From NCBI RefSeq assembly GCF_004684055.1, contig NZ_SRIB01000013.1, positions 1-32,793 of the forward strand: a stretch of DNA of 32,793 nucleotides, in the 5' to 3' direction. Below, piece after piece: positions 1-9,180 of the stretch (position 1 is the first letter of the stretch; each line of letters opens with the position of its first letter). Source of the DNA: Soehngenia longivitae. Lineage in GTDB: Bacteria > Bacillota > Clostridia > Tissierellales > Tissierellaceae. Both the position numbers and the translations under genes were made by a program. Under the pieces are notes generated by a model that searched no databases, was not told the DNA's origin, and saw only the letters and a list, made by a program, of their open reading frames with translations.

Positions 1-12
1 TATGTTCTAAAT

Positions 13-68
13 GTTGGTGACATTTTCATTGAATAAAACTCTATATTATTAGGTGACATTTTCACTGA
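13..68. repeat. Two short direct repeats resembling an IS21-family end
   Basis: Two near-identical copies of GGTGACATTTTCAYTGA lie at about 15-31 and 51-67. Tandem copies of about 17-20 bp with a TGACATTTTCA core are the style of multiple terminal repeats seen at ends of IS21-like elements. No istA or istB gene is in the window, so this is either the end of an element lying to the left or a solo remnant. The family assignment is from memory of such ends and is tentative. Confidence 0.35.
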
Positions 69-297
69 CTATTGACAGGACAATGATTTTTTGGGATAGT
101 GTCAATTAATTGTTGGAAAACAACTAATAATAATTTTCTAAATAATATTTAGAATAATAACTCCATAATCACATATTATAATAATTTGTAATTTTAATTT
201 CTATTTAACTCAATAACACTAGGTTTATAGGCTATTTTGTACTTACTTTTGTACTTACTTATTTATATTGTATTTATATTATATTAAACTTTAAAAC
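69..297. other. AT-rich intergenic region with small palindromes
   Basis: No gene is visible here. A perfect 17-nt palindrome with half TCTAAATA lies at 137-153, and TTTGTACTTAC is repeated twice at about 236-258. A stretch near 97-115 (AGTGTCAATTAATTGTTGG) resembles one at 1113-1131 (AGTATCAATTAATTGTCGG), perhaps two ends of one lost mobile element. Confidence 0.4.
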
Positions 298-731
298 TTG
301 AACTTTTAAGCATATCTTTAAGACATCTCCCCCTATTACAATCCATCACATTGGTCTTAAACTTAATCTGTGTGATAGTATATGGCTGATATGCCCTTCT
401 GCATTACATCTATATTTTTCTTCTCCAAATAATTTTTGGATTCCTTCTCAATTATTTAATATATATATTTTAGATTTTTTCATGCTTACTTATGTTGCAA
501 CCTCTATTCATAGATCTTCTGGAGGTATTTCTCCTGCAAAATATCTTATATTTTCAAGTTTTGTTCTACCCTTATTTACTTCCGTTTTATCATCATATAC
601 ATAAATTTATTTCTTCTCTCTATTATTCCAATTTTGATTTCGAACAAGGTCTTCATCAGCTTCTATGTAGATTGTGTTAACCTTTCTCTTTTCTTTTATT
701 TCCATCCTAACTTTTTCAGCTATAATTGTAG
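298..731 (-). pseudogene. Decayed ISLre2-family (UPF0236) transposase fragment
   Basis: One minus-strand frame runs through the whole interval and contains five stop codons. It reads VNTIYIEADEDLVRNQ near its start, then KGRTKLENIRYFAGEIPPEDL, and near the end KYRCNAEGHISHILSHRLS followed by RPM-stop-W. These match conserved stretches of ISLre2-type transposases, including the YIEADED motif, the region before a conserved Trp (here TGA) and the C-terminal AEGHxSHxLS...RPMGW block. The middle of the protein is deleted, because the ADED region and the C-terminal block are only about 70 codons apart. The N-terminal part is missing and the fragment abuts the end of the neighbouring DUF3784-like gene. 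It cannot make a functional transposase. The family call rests on motif recognition by eye. Confidence 0.7.
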
Positions 732-733
732 TT

Positions 734-1033
734 TTAATGCTTTGAAAAATACGAAATCACAAGGCCGGAAACAATTGTACCTATAATTATTGTCCCAACT
801 ACTACAAAAACCGCTTGCTCCGCTATTATAATTTCCTCATAAATCAGTAAGCTCTCTGTCATTAACAATATCCCTAACATAAGCAACATTAATCCTGCAA
901 CATGTGCTAGTCTAGTAGGATCAACTACGTCTTTAGGATCATATCCAGCTAAAATTTCTACCGCTTTAAATTTCCAAATTAATAAAGCTACAATTGTTAA
1001 TGAAATTCCAGCAACAAGTGAAACAATACTCAT
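734..1033 (-). CDS. Small DUF3784-like integral membrane protein
   Basis: The 99-residue product has three predicted membrane segments: residues about 1-22, 46-62 and 73-95. A short polar loop after the first helix reads AVEILAGYDPKDVVDPTRLA. The helix followed by an AGY motif and a second helix pair is the layout of DUF3784 proteins, which have no known function. I chose the ATG at 1033 because AGGAGG lies about 9 nt upstream on the minus strand; a TTG at 1039 is only 3 nt from the same site. The gene stands alone between transposase debris and the CRISPR array. The family assignment is moderate; that it is a real membrane protein gene is fairly likely. Confidence 0.6.
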   Translation of the reverse strand: MSIVSLVAGISLTIVALLIWKFKAVEILAGYDPKDVVDPTRLAHVAGLMLLMLGILLMTESLLIYEEIIIAEQAVFVVVGTIIIGTIVSGLVISYFSKH

Positions 1034-1211
1034 AAACAAATTCCTCCATTAAAATAAATTGTAATTCTACAACATTACCGCAAATTAATAAAACATATAT
1101 CTCACCGATGAGAGTATCAATTAATTGTCGGTATCACCGTTTAAACAACATGATCCTTATTATGATTATTGAGTTCATCTATAAGTCCATTTTGTTTCAT
1201 TTTAACTTACA
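1034..1211. other. Trailer-side intergenic region of the CRISPR array
   Basis: No gene is visible. The first 30 bp carry the ribosome binding site of the leftward membrane protein gene. Around 1113-1131 there is an AT-rich palindromic core (CAATTAATTG) similar to a stretch near 97-115. The remainder up to the degenerate repeat looks featureless. Confidence 0.4.
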
Positions 1212-4200
1212 TTTAGCGTTCCTTATAGGTAGGCTAAGAACGCCGTTCAGACTATGATGCAAGGTTTAAACTATCAGGTTTCAATTCCTTATAGGTAGGC
1301 TAAGAACTGTTATTTCTGATATATTTATATTTTGACTCGAATACGTTTCAATTCCTTATAGGTAGGCTAAGAACTTCTATACGATGTTTCTATCCCCAAT
1401 CTCGTGAGGCTGTTTCAATTCCTTATAGGTAGGCTAAGAACCTTTTGTCTTTGACAATCGCCTCCTCTCCTTTCTTAGTTTCAATTCCTTATAGGTAGGC
1501 TAAGAACTGGAAATAGATTTTAGCCCTTTAAAATTAACTAATTTGTTTCAATTCCTTATAGGTAGGCTAAGAACGCTAGCTTTATATGATTCCCTTTTGT
1601 AGATAGAAATGTGTTTCAATTCCTTATAGGTAGGCTAAGAACAATACAATGGTTCAGCTTTATATGACCTGCATTGTGGTTTCAATTCCTTATAGGTAGG
1701 CTAAGAACTGGCTCCGCAGCACTTCCAGAACAAACTGCTAATATGGGTTTCAATTCCTTATAGGTAGGCTAAGAACGGTTAAGCAACTTCAAGGTAGATG
1801 AATGGAATGGAGGTTTCAATTCCTTATAGGTAGGCTAAGAACATGCATTATTGTTATTGTTTTATTATTGGAATTATTTGTTTCAATTCCTTATAGGTAG
1901 GCTAAGAACTATATATAAGTTTTTATTTAATTACATATTAAAAATGTTTCAATTCCTTATAGGTAGGCTAAGAACAAGGCTAAAAGCTAAGGTACAGAAA
2001 TTCATGTTTGAAGTTTCAATTCCTTATAGGTAGGCTAAGAACAAGCAAAAATACAAAAATTCATGTTTGAATAGTCTAAGTTTCAATTCCTTATAGGTAG
2101 GCTAAGAACGGTGGACGATAAATTTATCGTCCCATCATCATGGGTGTTTCAATTCCTTATAGGTAGGCTAAGAACATATATTTATCAATAATCACGAAAT
2201 AGTCATAAATACGTTTCAATTCCTTATAGGTAGGCTAAGAACCTGATGATTTACCACCGATATATGGCATTTCTTTAATGTTTCAATTCCTTATAGGTAG
2301 GCTAAGAACTTTTACTTCTGTCAACGTTCTGTCTCTTAAGTCTTCGGTTTCAATTCCTTATAGGTAGGCTAAGAACGCTCCCGCATTTTTACCTACTGCA
2401 CCTGCAAGTCTTGGTTTCAATTCCTTATAGGTAGGCTAAGAACAGGCTGAAAATTCAAGCTTTTTAAATGGATCTAGTGGGTTTCAATTCCTTATAGGTA
2501 GGCTAAGAACAAACATTCTTCTATTACATCTAAGTCTTGAACCTCCCGTTTCAATTCCTTATAGGTAGGCTAAGAACTAAGAGAAAATTCGAAAACTTCA
2601 TAGTTAATAATAAGTTTCAATTCCTTATAGGTAGGCTAAGAACTATTTTAGTATCAGATGCATCATTAAAATTGTATTTCGTTTCAATTCCTTATAGGTA
2701 GGCTAAGAACAAGAAAATCTCGACCTTGCAATGTTATTCAATCAGTGTTTCAATTCCTTATAGGTAGGCTAAGAACCGCATCGACTGAGTTGTTTTTGAT
2801 TTAAATACAATGGTTTCAATTCCTTATAGGTAGGCTAAGAACCAGAAAAAGGAGCGGGCGACAATATATATTCTTCTGGTTTCAATTCCTTATAGGTAGG
2901 CTAAGAACTCAAATGATATTATCCTTTTTGTCTGATCCAAAACAGTTTCAATTCCTTATAGGTAGGCTAAGAACAACCATATGTTTTAGATATAGGTGAA
3001 TTTAATATGAAGTTTCAATTCCTTATAGGTAGGCTAAGAACATTTAGATGAAATATATCAAGTCGTGACAGATCTTAGTTTCAATTCCTTATAGGTAGGC
3101 TAAGAACCAACGGTTGCAATTTTTTCACGCTCAGTCAACTGATGTTTCAATTCCTTATAGGTAGGCTAAGAACTCTTGTTCGTACTCGTTGAAAAAAAAT
3201 CCTGATGCGTTTCAATTCCTTATAGGTAGGCTAAGAACTTATTAGTGTGTTATATTATATATATCAGTTATGATGTTTCAATTCCTTATAGGTAGGCTAA
3301 GAACCATACGGCCTTTCAGGTATTCCTGCAGTATTTCATTGTTTCAATTCCTTATAGGTAGGCTAAGAACGCTTACAGCTTACCAGGAGAGGATCCAGCT
3401 GTAAACGGTTTCAATTCCTTATAGGTAGGCTAAGAACTGGATGTGTTGAGGACCTTTATCAGGCTTGCAGCCGAGTTTCAATTCCTTATAGGTAGGCTAA
3501 GAACACCACATTTCCTATAGTTGGGCACTGAGTCTTAGTAAGTTTCAATTCCTTATAGGTAGGCTAAGAACCTATATCAGTACCGCCTATTGTTGGCAAA
3601 TTGTTTGGTTTCAATTCCTTATAGGTAGGCTAAGAACGCCTTCCGATTTGTCAACATCAGAAGACACGTTATCGTTTCAATTCCTTATAGGTAGGCTAAG
3701 AACATGGTGAAGGGGTTGAAGGAATTGCACTTACAGTTAGTTTCAATTCCTTATAGGTAGGCTAAGAACAATATGCAAGTTTTAATATGCAAACAGCTAT
3801 TGGTAGTTTCAATTCCTTATAGGTAGGCTAAGAACAGGAAACTTTTATTTAAGTTCTTTTGACCATTGGATGTTTCAATTCCTTATAGGTAGGCTAAGAA
3901 CCAACGCAAATGTTATTTTTAATCGAATATGCAAGTTTGTTTCAATTCCTTATAGGTAGGCTAAGAACTGTAAGACTTTTACCTATTTTTTCAGTTTTAT
4001 TGGGTTTCAATTCCTTATAGGTAGGCTAAGAACTGTGTATAGACCTTTTTGTGTTTTTAAGGAGGTGAGGTTTCAATTCCTTATAGGTAGGCTAAGAACG
4101 ATTTTATATTTAGATGATTAATTAGTCTAATAAGAGTTTCAATTCCTTATAGGTAGGCTAAGAACTAGACAAAAAAAGGTAAAAGAGTTTATTAGGAAAG

Positions 4201-6957
4201 TGTTTCAATTCCTTATAGGTAGGCTAAGAACTAAATAATCTTGCCTTCTTCATTAATACTAAAATTTTGTTTCAATTCCTTATAGGTAGGCTAAGAACTC
4301 AATCATATTTTCAATAGCACTTTTAGGGACTCTAGTTTCAATTCCTTATAGGTAGGCTAAGAACTACACTTTTAAAGTGATTGAACCTGCTTTACTATAC
4401 GTTTCAATTCCTTATAGGTAGGCTAAGAACCGGTTGACACTTGTTGTTCAATTATATAACTGTTTTCGTTTCAATTCCTTATAGGTAGGCTAAGAACCTA
4501 AGCTTCTCAGTGAACTTACCGACCGCGAAAAAAGTTTCAATTCCTTATAGGTAGGCTAAGAACTAGAGTTGTTCCCTTACAACTTGATAAAATCGAATAG
4601 TTTCAATTCCTTATAGGTAGGCTAAGAACCCGACATCGAGGTTGCAGCAGAAAACCTTGACCTTGCGTTTCAATTCCTTATAGGTAGGCTAAGAACTACT
4701 TTAATACAGTAAAGTTTTAAAGTTGTATAAGTGGTTTCAATTCCTTATAGGTAGGCTAAGAACCCTGCTGTGCTATTATATGCAAGTTTTCTGCTTCAAT
4801 GTTTCAATTCCTTATAGGTAGGCTAAGAACCTCATTATATTCCAGAAAACAAAAGATATATTATCCCGTTTCAATTCCTTATAGGTAGGCTAAGAACATT
4901 GGAAAAACTCTCGTAAAGGTTTTTTGAATTGGTGTTTCAATTCCTTATAGGTAGGCTAAGAACTATTATAAAACTTTATTTTAATAAAAAACCTTCTGTG
5001 TTTCAATTCCTTATAGGTAGGCTAAGAACCTGTTACTCTTTCACCTATTGTAGTAGCCATAAATAGTTTCAATTCCTTATAGGTAGGCTAAGAACCTTTC
5101 AAATAATCTGTATCTATATCTATTTTTACATGTTTCAATTCCTTATAGGTAGGCTAAGAACTCCAATAGATTGGTCTACAGACTCTGGACTAGACAGAGG
5201 TTTCAATTCCTTATAGGTAGGCTAAGAACTTTTACACAAAAACTGCGTCCACACAGTTTCTGTGTTTGTTTCAATTCCTTATAGGTAGGCTAAGAACATG
5301 CAATGATAAACCGTGTGGACTACCAGAAAGCGTGTTTCAATTCCTTATAGGTAGGCTAAGAACTGGTACGGGAAATGAGTCAGAGTTTACAGGAGCTAGT
5401 TTCAATTCCTTATAGGTAGGCTAAGAACCAGATGATTTAATTTCAAGTGATTTATCATATATTCGTTTCAATTCCTTATAGGTAGGCTAAGAACTAAAGA
5501 CAGAAAGGAAGTGATAACATCAATTACAAAAGTTTCAATTCCTTATAGGTAGGCTAAGAACAAAATGTAACAGATGATGTTGTCATGATGGTATGGAGGT
5601 TTCAATTCCTTATAGGTAGGCTAAGAACTATTCCTGCAGAGGGATACACATATGAAGAGATGCAGTTTCAATTCCTTATAGGTAGGCTAAGAACCATTGC
5701 AGTCTTTTCCTGAACTATCTACATGGGGTAGTTTCAATTCCTTATAGGTAGGCTAAGAACACATCACTGCTACTATATCACCTTGTTTTAACGTGTTGTT
5801 TCAATTCCTTATAGGTAGGCTAAGAACATCGTAAAATGTATGACCAACCTAAAATTGAATTAGGTTTCAATTCCTTATAGGTAGGCTAAGAACTTTTGAT
5901 ATTATGCTATTTTACCCTGCTTTACTATACGTTTCAATTCCTTATAGGTAGGCTAAGAACACGCATCGGTTGCGTTGTCTTAGACTTAAAAACTATAGTT
6001 TCAATTCCTTATAGGTAGGCTAAGAACGTTTAAAGGCTAAAGTGCAACAGTTTATGTTTGAAGTTTCAATTCCTTATAGGTAGGCTAAGAACTCTACTTA
6101 TCTCAAATAAAAGATGTTATATTTGAGAGTTTCAATTCCTTATAGGTAGGCTAAGAACTGATATTCTATGAAATAGATAAGTATTTGGAGGTGAGTTTCA
6201 ATTCCTTATAGGTAGGCTAAGAACAGCGTCCTAACTGTGTTATATAATGTAATACATAGTTGTTTCAATTCCTTATAGGTAGGCTAAGAACTTTCTACTA
6301 GGGTCAAAGACACCTTCCATTGAATTTAAGTTTCAATTCCTTATAGGTAGGCTAAGAACTAACAATCAAATCGTTAAATAGGGGCTATTTTAGGGCTGTT
6401 TCAATTCCTTATAGGTAGGCTAAGAACTGGAAAGCTTTGTAAATCATAAAGGTAAGACTATATAGTTTCAATTCCTTATAGGTAGGCTAAGAACTTATAT
6501 TATGTAACTAAGAGAGGTTTTGTCCTCTCTGTTTCAATTCCTTATAGGTAGGCTAAGAACGTTAAAATGAACGTTAAAGAAAAAATGAGAAAAAAGGGTT
6601 TCAATTCCTTATAGGTAGGCTAAGAACAAATTTCATGAAGGAAGTGATATCTACATCAAAGATGGTTTCAATTCCTTATAGGTAGGCTAAGAACTATTTA
6701 ATTTTACTAATATCCATCTTAGAAATTTTCGTTTCAATTCCTTATAGGTAGGCTAAGAACTATTTCATTCATATCCATCATTAGTTTGTTATTCATGTTT
6801 CAATTCCTTATAGGTAGGCTAAGAACTCATATGGCTAAAATAACAGAAGTTGACGGTGTATGTTTCAATTCCTTATAGGTAGGCTAAGAACAGAATATTC
6901 TTTTTTATATTGTGCTGGAGTGTTTTTGTTTCAATTCCTTATAGGTAGGCTAAGAAC
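1212..6957 (-). CRISPR. CRISPR array, 87 repeats and 86 spacers, transcribed leftwards
   Basis: A 30-nt repeat recurs every 65-68 nt. Read on the minus strand it begins GTTCTTAGCC and ends AAGGAATTGAAAC. I located 87 copies; 86 look identical and the leftmost (1212-1241) keeps 23 nt but has lost the ATTGAAAC end. Spacers are 35-38 nt. The ATTGAAAC 3' end is the usual 5' handle of crRNAs in type I-B and type III systems of Firmicutes, so crRNAs should come from the minus strand. The degenerate copy then lies at the old, leader-distal end and the newest spacers are near 6900. A promoter just right of the last repeat agrees. The repeat has almost no self-complementarity, as expected for Cas6-cut repeats of these types. 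Below, spacers are numbered from the left, so spacer 1 is oldest. Confidence 0.98.
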
Positions 6958-7146
6958 TCGTTCATATATTGATATTACTATACTTAAATTATTATGTCAA
7001 TGGTATAAAATAACTGGTAATTTTAAAAAACGTGTATTTTAAGATGTTATGTAATAGAGGATTTGTCGTCGATCTCCAGCTTGTTTTACATTATTGGAGG
7101 TCGACGACAAATTATCATCTATTTACTTATGATTATTTTGTTTATT
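6958..7146 (-). promoter_or_regulatory. CRISPR leader with promoter and hairpin
   Basis: This 189-nt stretch lies between the stop of the RAMP gene and the first (newest) repeat. On the minus strand it carries TTGACA at 7000-6995, a 17-nt spacer and TAATAT at 6977-6972, which would start transcription about 7 nt before the first repeat. A long inverted repeat lies further upstream at 7061-7112 and is listed separately. The strength of the -35 and the correct spacing support leftward transcription of the array. The -10 is a two-base variant of TATAAT. Confidence 0.75.
7061..7112. repeat. 18-bp inverted repeat in the CRISPR leader
   Basis: The left arm is 7061-7078 (ATTTGTCGTCGATCTCCA) and the right arm is 7095-7112 (TGGAGGTCGACGACAAAT), with a 16-nt AT-rich loop. 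The arms match at 17 of 18 positions; the exception would be a G-U pair in a plus-strand RNA and an A-C mismatch in a minus-strand RNA. No T-tract follows on either side, so it is a poor candidate for a Rho-independent terminator of the RAMP gene. It is more likely a leader element or protein site. Confidence 0.85.
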
Positions 7147-9153
7147 CTAAAGTTTAAAATCACTTAAATCAATCTTATTTCCAAAATCATTATTACGTTT
7201 ACTTTTTTTTGATTTATTTTTTTGATTATTATTGTCTTTGTCTTTTTGATTATCATCTTGATTTGAAGAATTGTTTGCATTAATTTTAGTTTTTATTTTT
7301 TCTTTATAAGAAAGCGCTTCTGGAAGTATTTTTTTATTCTTAAATTCAACTAGTGGCATATAAGAATAATAATCTCTATCATTCTTATCAACTACGTATT
7401 CTTTCATATATAGGAAAGTTTTTATTGAAGCATCTTCTTCTATGTCTTTGCCCTTTAAATATTTTTCTGAGAAATATTTTTTATATTCTTCAATATAATA
7501 CGAAGGATCAGCATCTACATGATAGTCAAATGAAAAATCTCCATATTTTCTGTCTAAATCCTCTAACTTTAATTTAACATTTTCTATTTTAACTCTCCCG
7601 AATCCATAAGGTTTCCCCATGCCAAATGACTGGTAAGAGTTTTTATTTAACATAAGTGACCATAAGAGAAGACCGAGCTCATCTTTGTTTAAATTTTTGA
7701 AATGGATTTTTCCTTTAAATCTTGAGCCTTCTTCTAAAGGTTTTAGAAAGCTATTTACTTTATCATTTCCTTTTTCTGTATCTACTTTTAAATTTTCAAT
7801 ATAATTTTTCAGCCAATAATCTTTATATCCTCTCAATTCAAAATCATCATCTTCATAGGTGATCAGATTTTTCTTGTCAGTTTCTGAATTTTGTTTTAGA
7901 TAAAGGGTGTAGCTTGTGGGTTTAGGTTCTCCAAGAATTACAAGAAAACTTTCATCACATTCCTTTCCTTCTGTGAGCACAGCATCTTCAAAACTTAATC
8001 TTGATTTATAATCATATTTTTTCTCATTTAGATAAAATTCAGAAAATCCATATAGAGATTTTTCGTAACTAATTCCATTTACATATCTAACCGGATCTTT
8101 TATTCCTGTTAAAATATCGTTTTTATAAAATATCCTCATATATGGAGTAAATCCAAAGTGAAAATGACCATCTTTTTCTATATAGAAGACATGTTTTAAA
8201 GTACCTTTTTCAGGTAGATAATAAAATGGATCTTTCTTTTTTGTCCTTTTGCAATCTTTTATATAGTTAAAAACATCTGTTTTACTTATCTTGAATGGAT
8301 TTATATCATTAACTGGAGCTACTACAAGGTAGTGTGCTGATTTATCTGGTATGAATCCACCAGACAAAAGAATTCCTTCTTTGCTTAGCTTTCCTTTTTC
8401 TGATATTCTTATTGGACTTCTTTTTTCATCGAAGTCAAAAGAAACTTCTAAAAAATATGGTTTGTAACGTGAATTGACTCTTTTATTTTCATTGTACATA
8501 AAATTAATTTTATCTTTTATACTTTTGTCAACTATTTGTTTTAACTTTTTTTCATTTATTCTTGTGTACCCTGTATTATTAAAGAGTTTCTCGCTTTCAT
8601 AAATCAAATAATCGGAATTGTCATCACGTATAATATATCCAGATCGTACGTTTTCTGCTATTCTTTTTACTGTATTTATTGCTAGTCTCTTTTTATATAT
8701 TTCTGTTAGCGAGTTATTTGAAGCTATATCTCTGTAAAGTAACCTTCTATTTTCTATGTCGGATATGTTTTCTATATCGTACAAGTTCTTGTTTAATTCT
8801 TTATTTTCATTTACAGGACTACTCATACTCAGAATTTGTGTGTTTTTTCTTAGTACTCCCCTTATGCTATTTGCTGGGATTGCATAATCTCCGCGTGTAT
8901 TTTTAAAGAACATTTTTATTTTTGATGAAGATTCGCCTTCAGAAACAATTATAGGAGTTTTTGCGACAATTTCATATTCAATCGTGCCAGATAGTAGAGT
9001 GTTTTTATTTTTATCAAGATACGTGTTGTGTTTTGGCAAATCATCAAACGAATTATATCTATTAACGGATTTAGATGGAAATGGGATGAAGTTATATGGA
9101 GCTCTTGCATATTTTAAATTGAGGTCATTTAAATTCATAATTTCGGATTTCAT
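7147..9153 (-). CDS. CRISPR-associated RAMP protein, TIGR03986-like
   Basis: The 668-residue protein has hallmarks of the TIGR03986 RAMP (Cas7-group) family of type III systems. Residues 92-102 read IPANSIRGVLR, the conserved IPGSSLRG-type motif. Residues 366-391 contain LYGFSE and SRLSFEDA, matching the LFG and GRVSFSDA positions of the family. Residues 507-520 (YQSFGMGKPYGFGR) form the C-terminal glycine-rich RAMP loop. The start at 9153 is preceded by GGGAG 8 nt upstream. The last 48 residues are a low-complexity tail rich in Asn, Lys, Asp and Gln. Such proteins probably bind crRNA or target RNA, but the exact role of this family is unknown to me. Its stop lies 189 nt from the first repeat and it reads towards the array. 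An IS sits 27 bp upstream of its start and cuts it off from csx20 and csx2. Family assignment is confident; function is inferred. Confidence 0.88.
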   Translation of the reverse strand: MKSEIMNLNDLNLKYARAPYNFIPFPSKSVNRYNSFDDLPKHNTYLDKNKNTLLSGTIEYEIVAKTPIIVSEGESSSKIKMFFKNTRGDYAIPANSIRGVLRKNTQILSMSSPVNENKELNKNLYDIENISDIENRRLLYRDIASNNSLTEIYKKRLAINTVKRIAENVRSGYIIRDDNSDYLIYESEKLFNNTGYTRINEKKLKQIVDKSIKDKINFMYNENKRVNSRYKPYFLEVSFDFDEKRSPIRISEKGKLSKEGILLSGGFIPDKSAHYLVVAPVNDINPFKISKTDVFNYIKDCKRTKKKDPFYYLPEKGTLKHVFYIEKDGHFHFGFTPYMRIFYKNDILTGIKDPVRYVNGISYEKSLYGFSEFYLNEKKYDYKSRLSFEDAVLTEGKECDESFLVILGEPKPTSYTLYLKQNSETDKKNLITYEDDDFELRGYKDYWLKNYIENLKVDTEKGNDKVNSFLKPLEEGSRFKGKIHFKNLNKDELGLLLWSLMLNKNSYQSFGMGKPYGFGRVKIENVKLKLEDLDRKYGDFSFDYHVDADPSYYIEEYKKYFSEKYLKGKDIEEDASIKTFLYMKEYVVDKNDRDYYSYMPLVEFKNKKILPEALSYKEKIKTKINANNSSNQDDNQKDKDNNNQKNKSKKSKRNNDFGNKIDLSDFKL

Positions 9154-9180
9154 TTTTTCACTCCCTTTCTAAAATACGTA

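Noticed and set aside
492-680. 62-codon plus-strand frame
   Set aside because: It is antisense to the decayed ISLre2 transposase and has no ribosome binding site.
1575-1678. Spacers 6 and 7 both contain AGCTTTATATGA
   Set aside because: The 12-nt match gives a common HIKL reading, but the flanks do not align, so homology is not supported.
3770-4800. Shared 12-13 nt words (ATATGCAAGTTT) in spacers 39, 41 and 54
   Set aside because: The words sit at different places in the spacers and in no common reading frame. With 86 AT-rich spacers, words of this length can be shared by chance.
5364-5398. Spacer 63 as self-targeting of the activator gene near 15978
   Set aside because: Only about 12 bases match and the rest of the spacer differs.
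1851-7042. Open frames at 1851-2033 and 6860-7042 (plus strand)
   Set aside because: Both run through CRISPR repeats and spacers, with the repeat translated as FQFLIGRLRT; they are not genes.
7061-7112. Leader hairpin as a Rho-independent terminator of the RAMP gene
   Set aside because: No T-tract follows it on the minus strand, and the array promoter lies beyond it.
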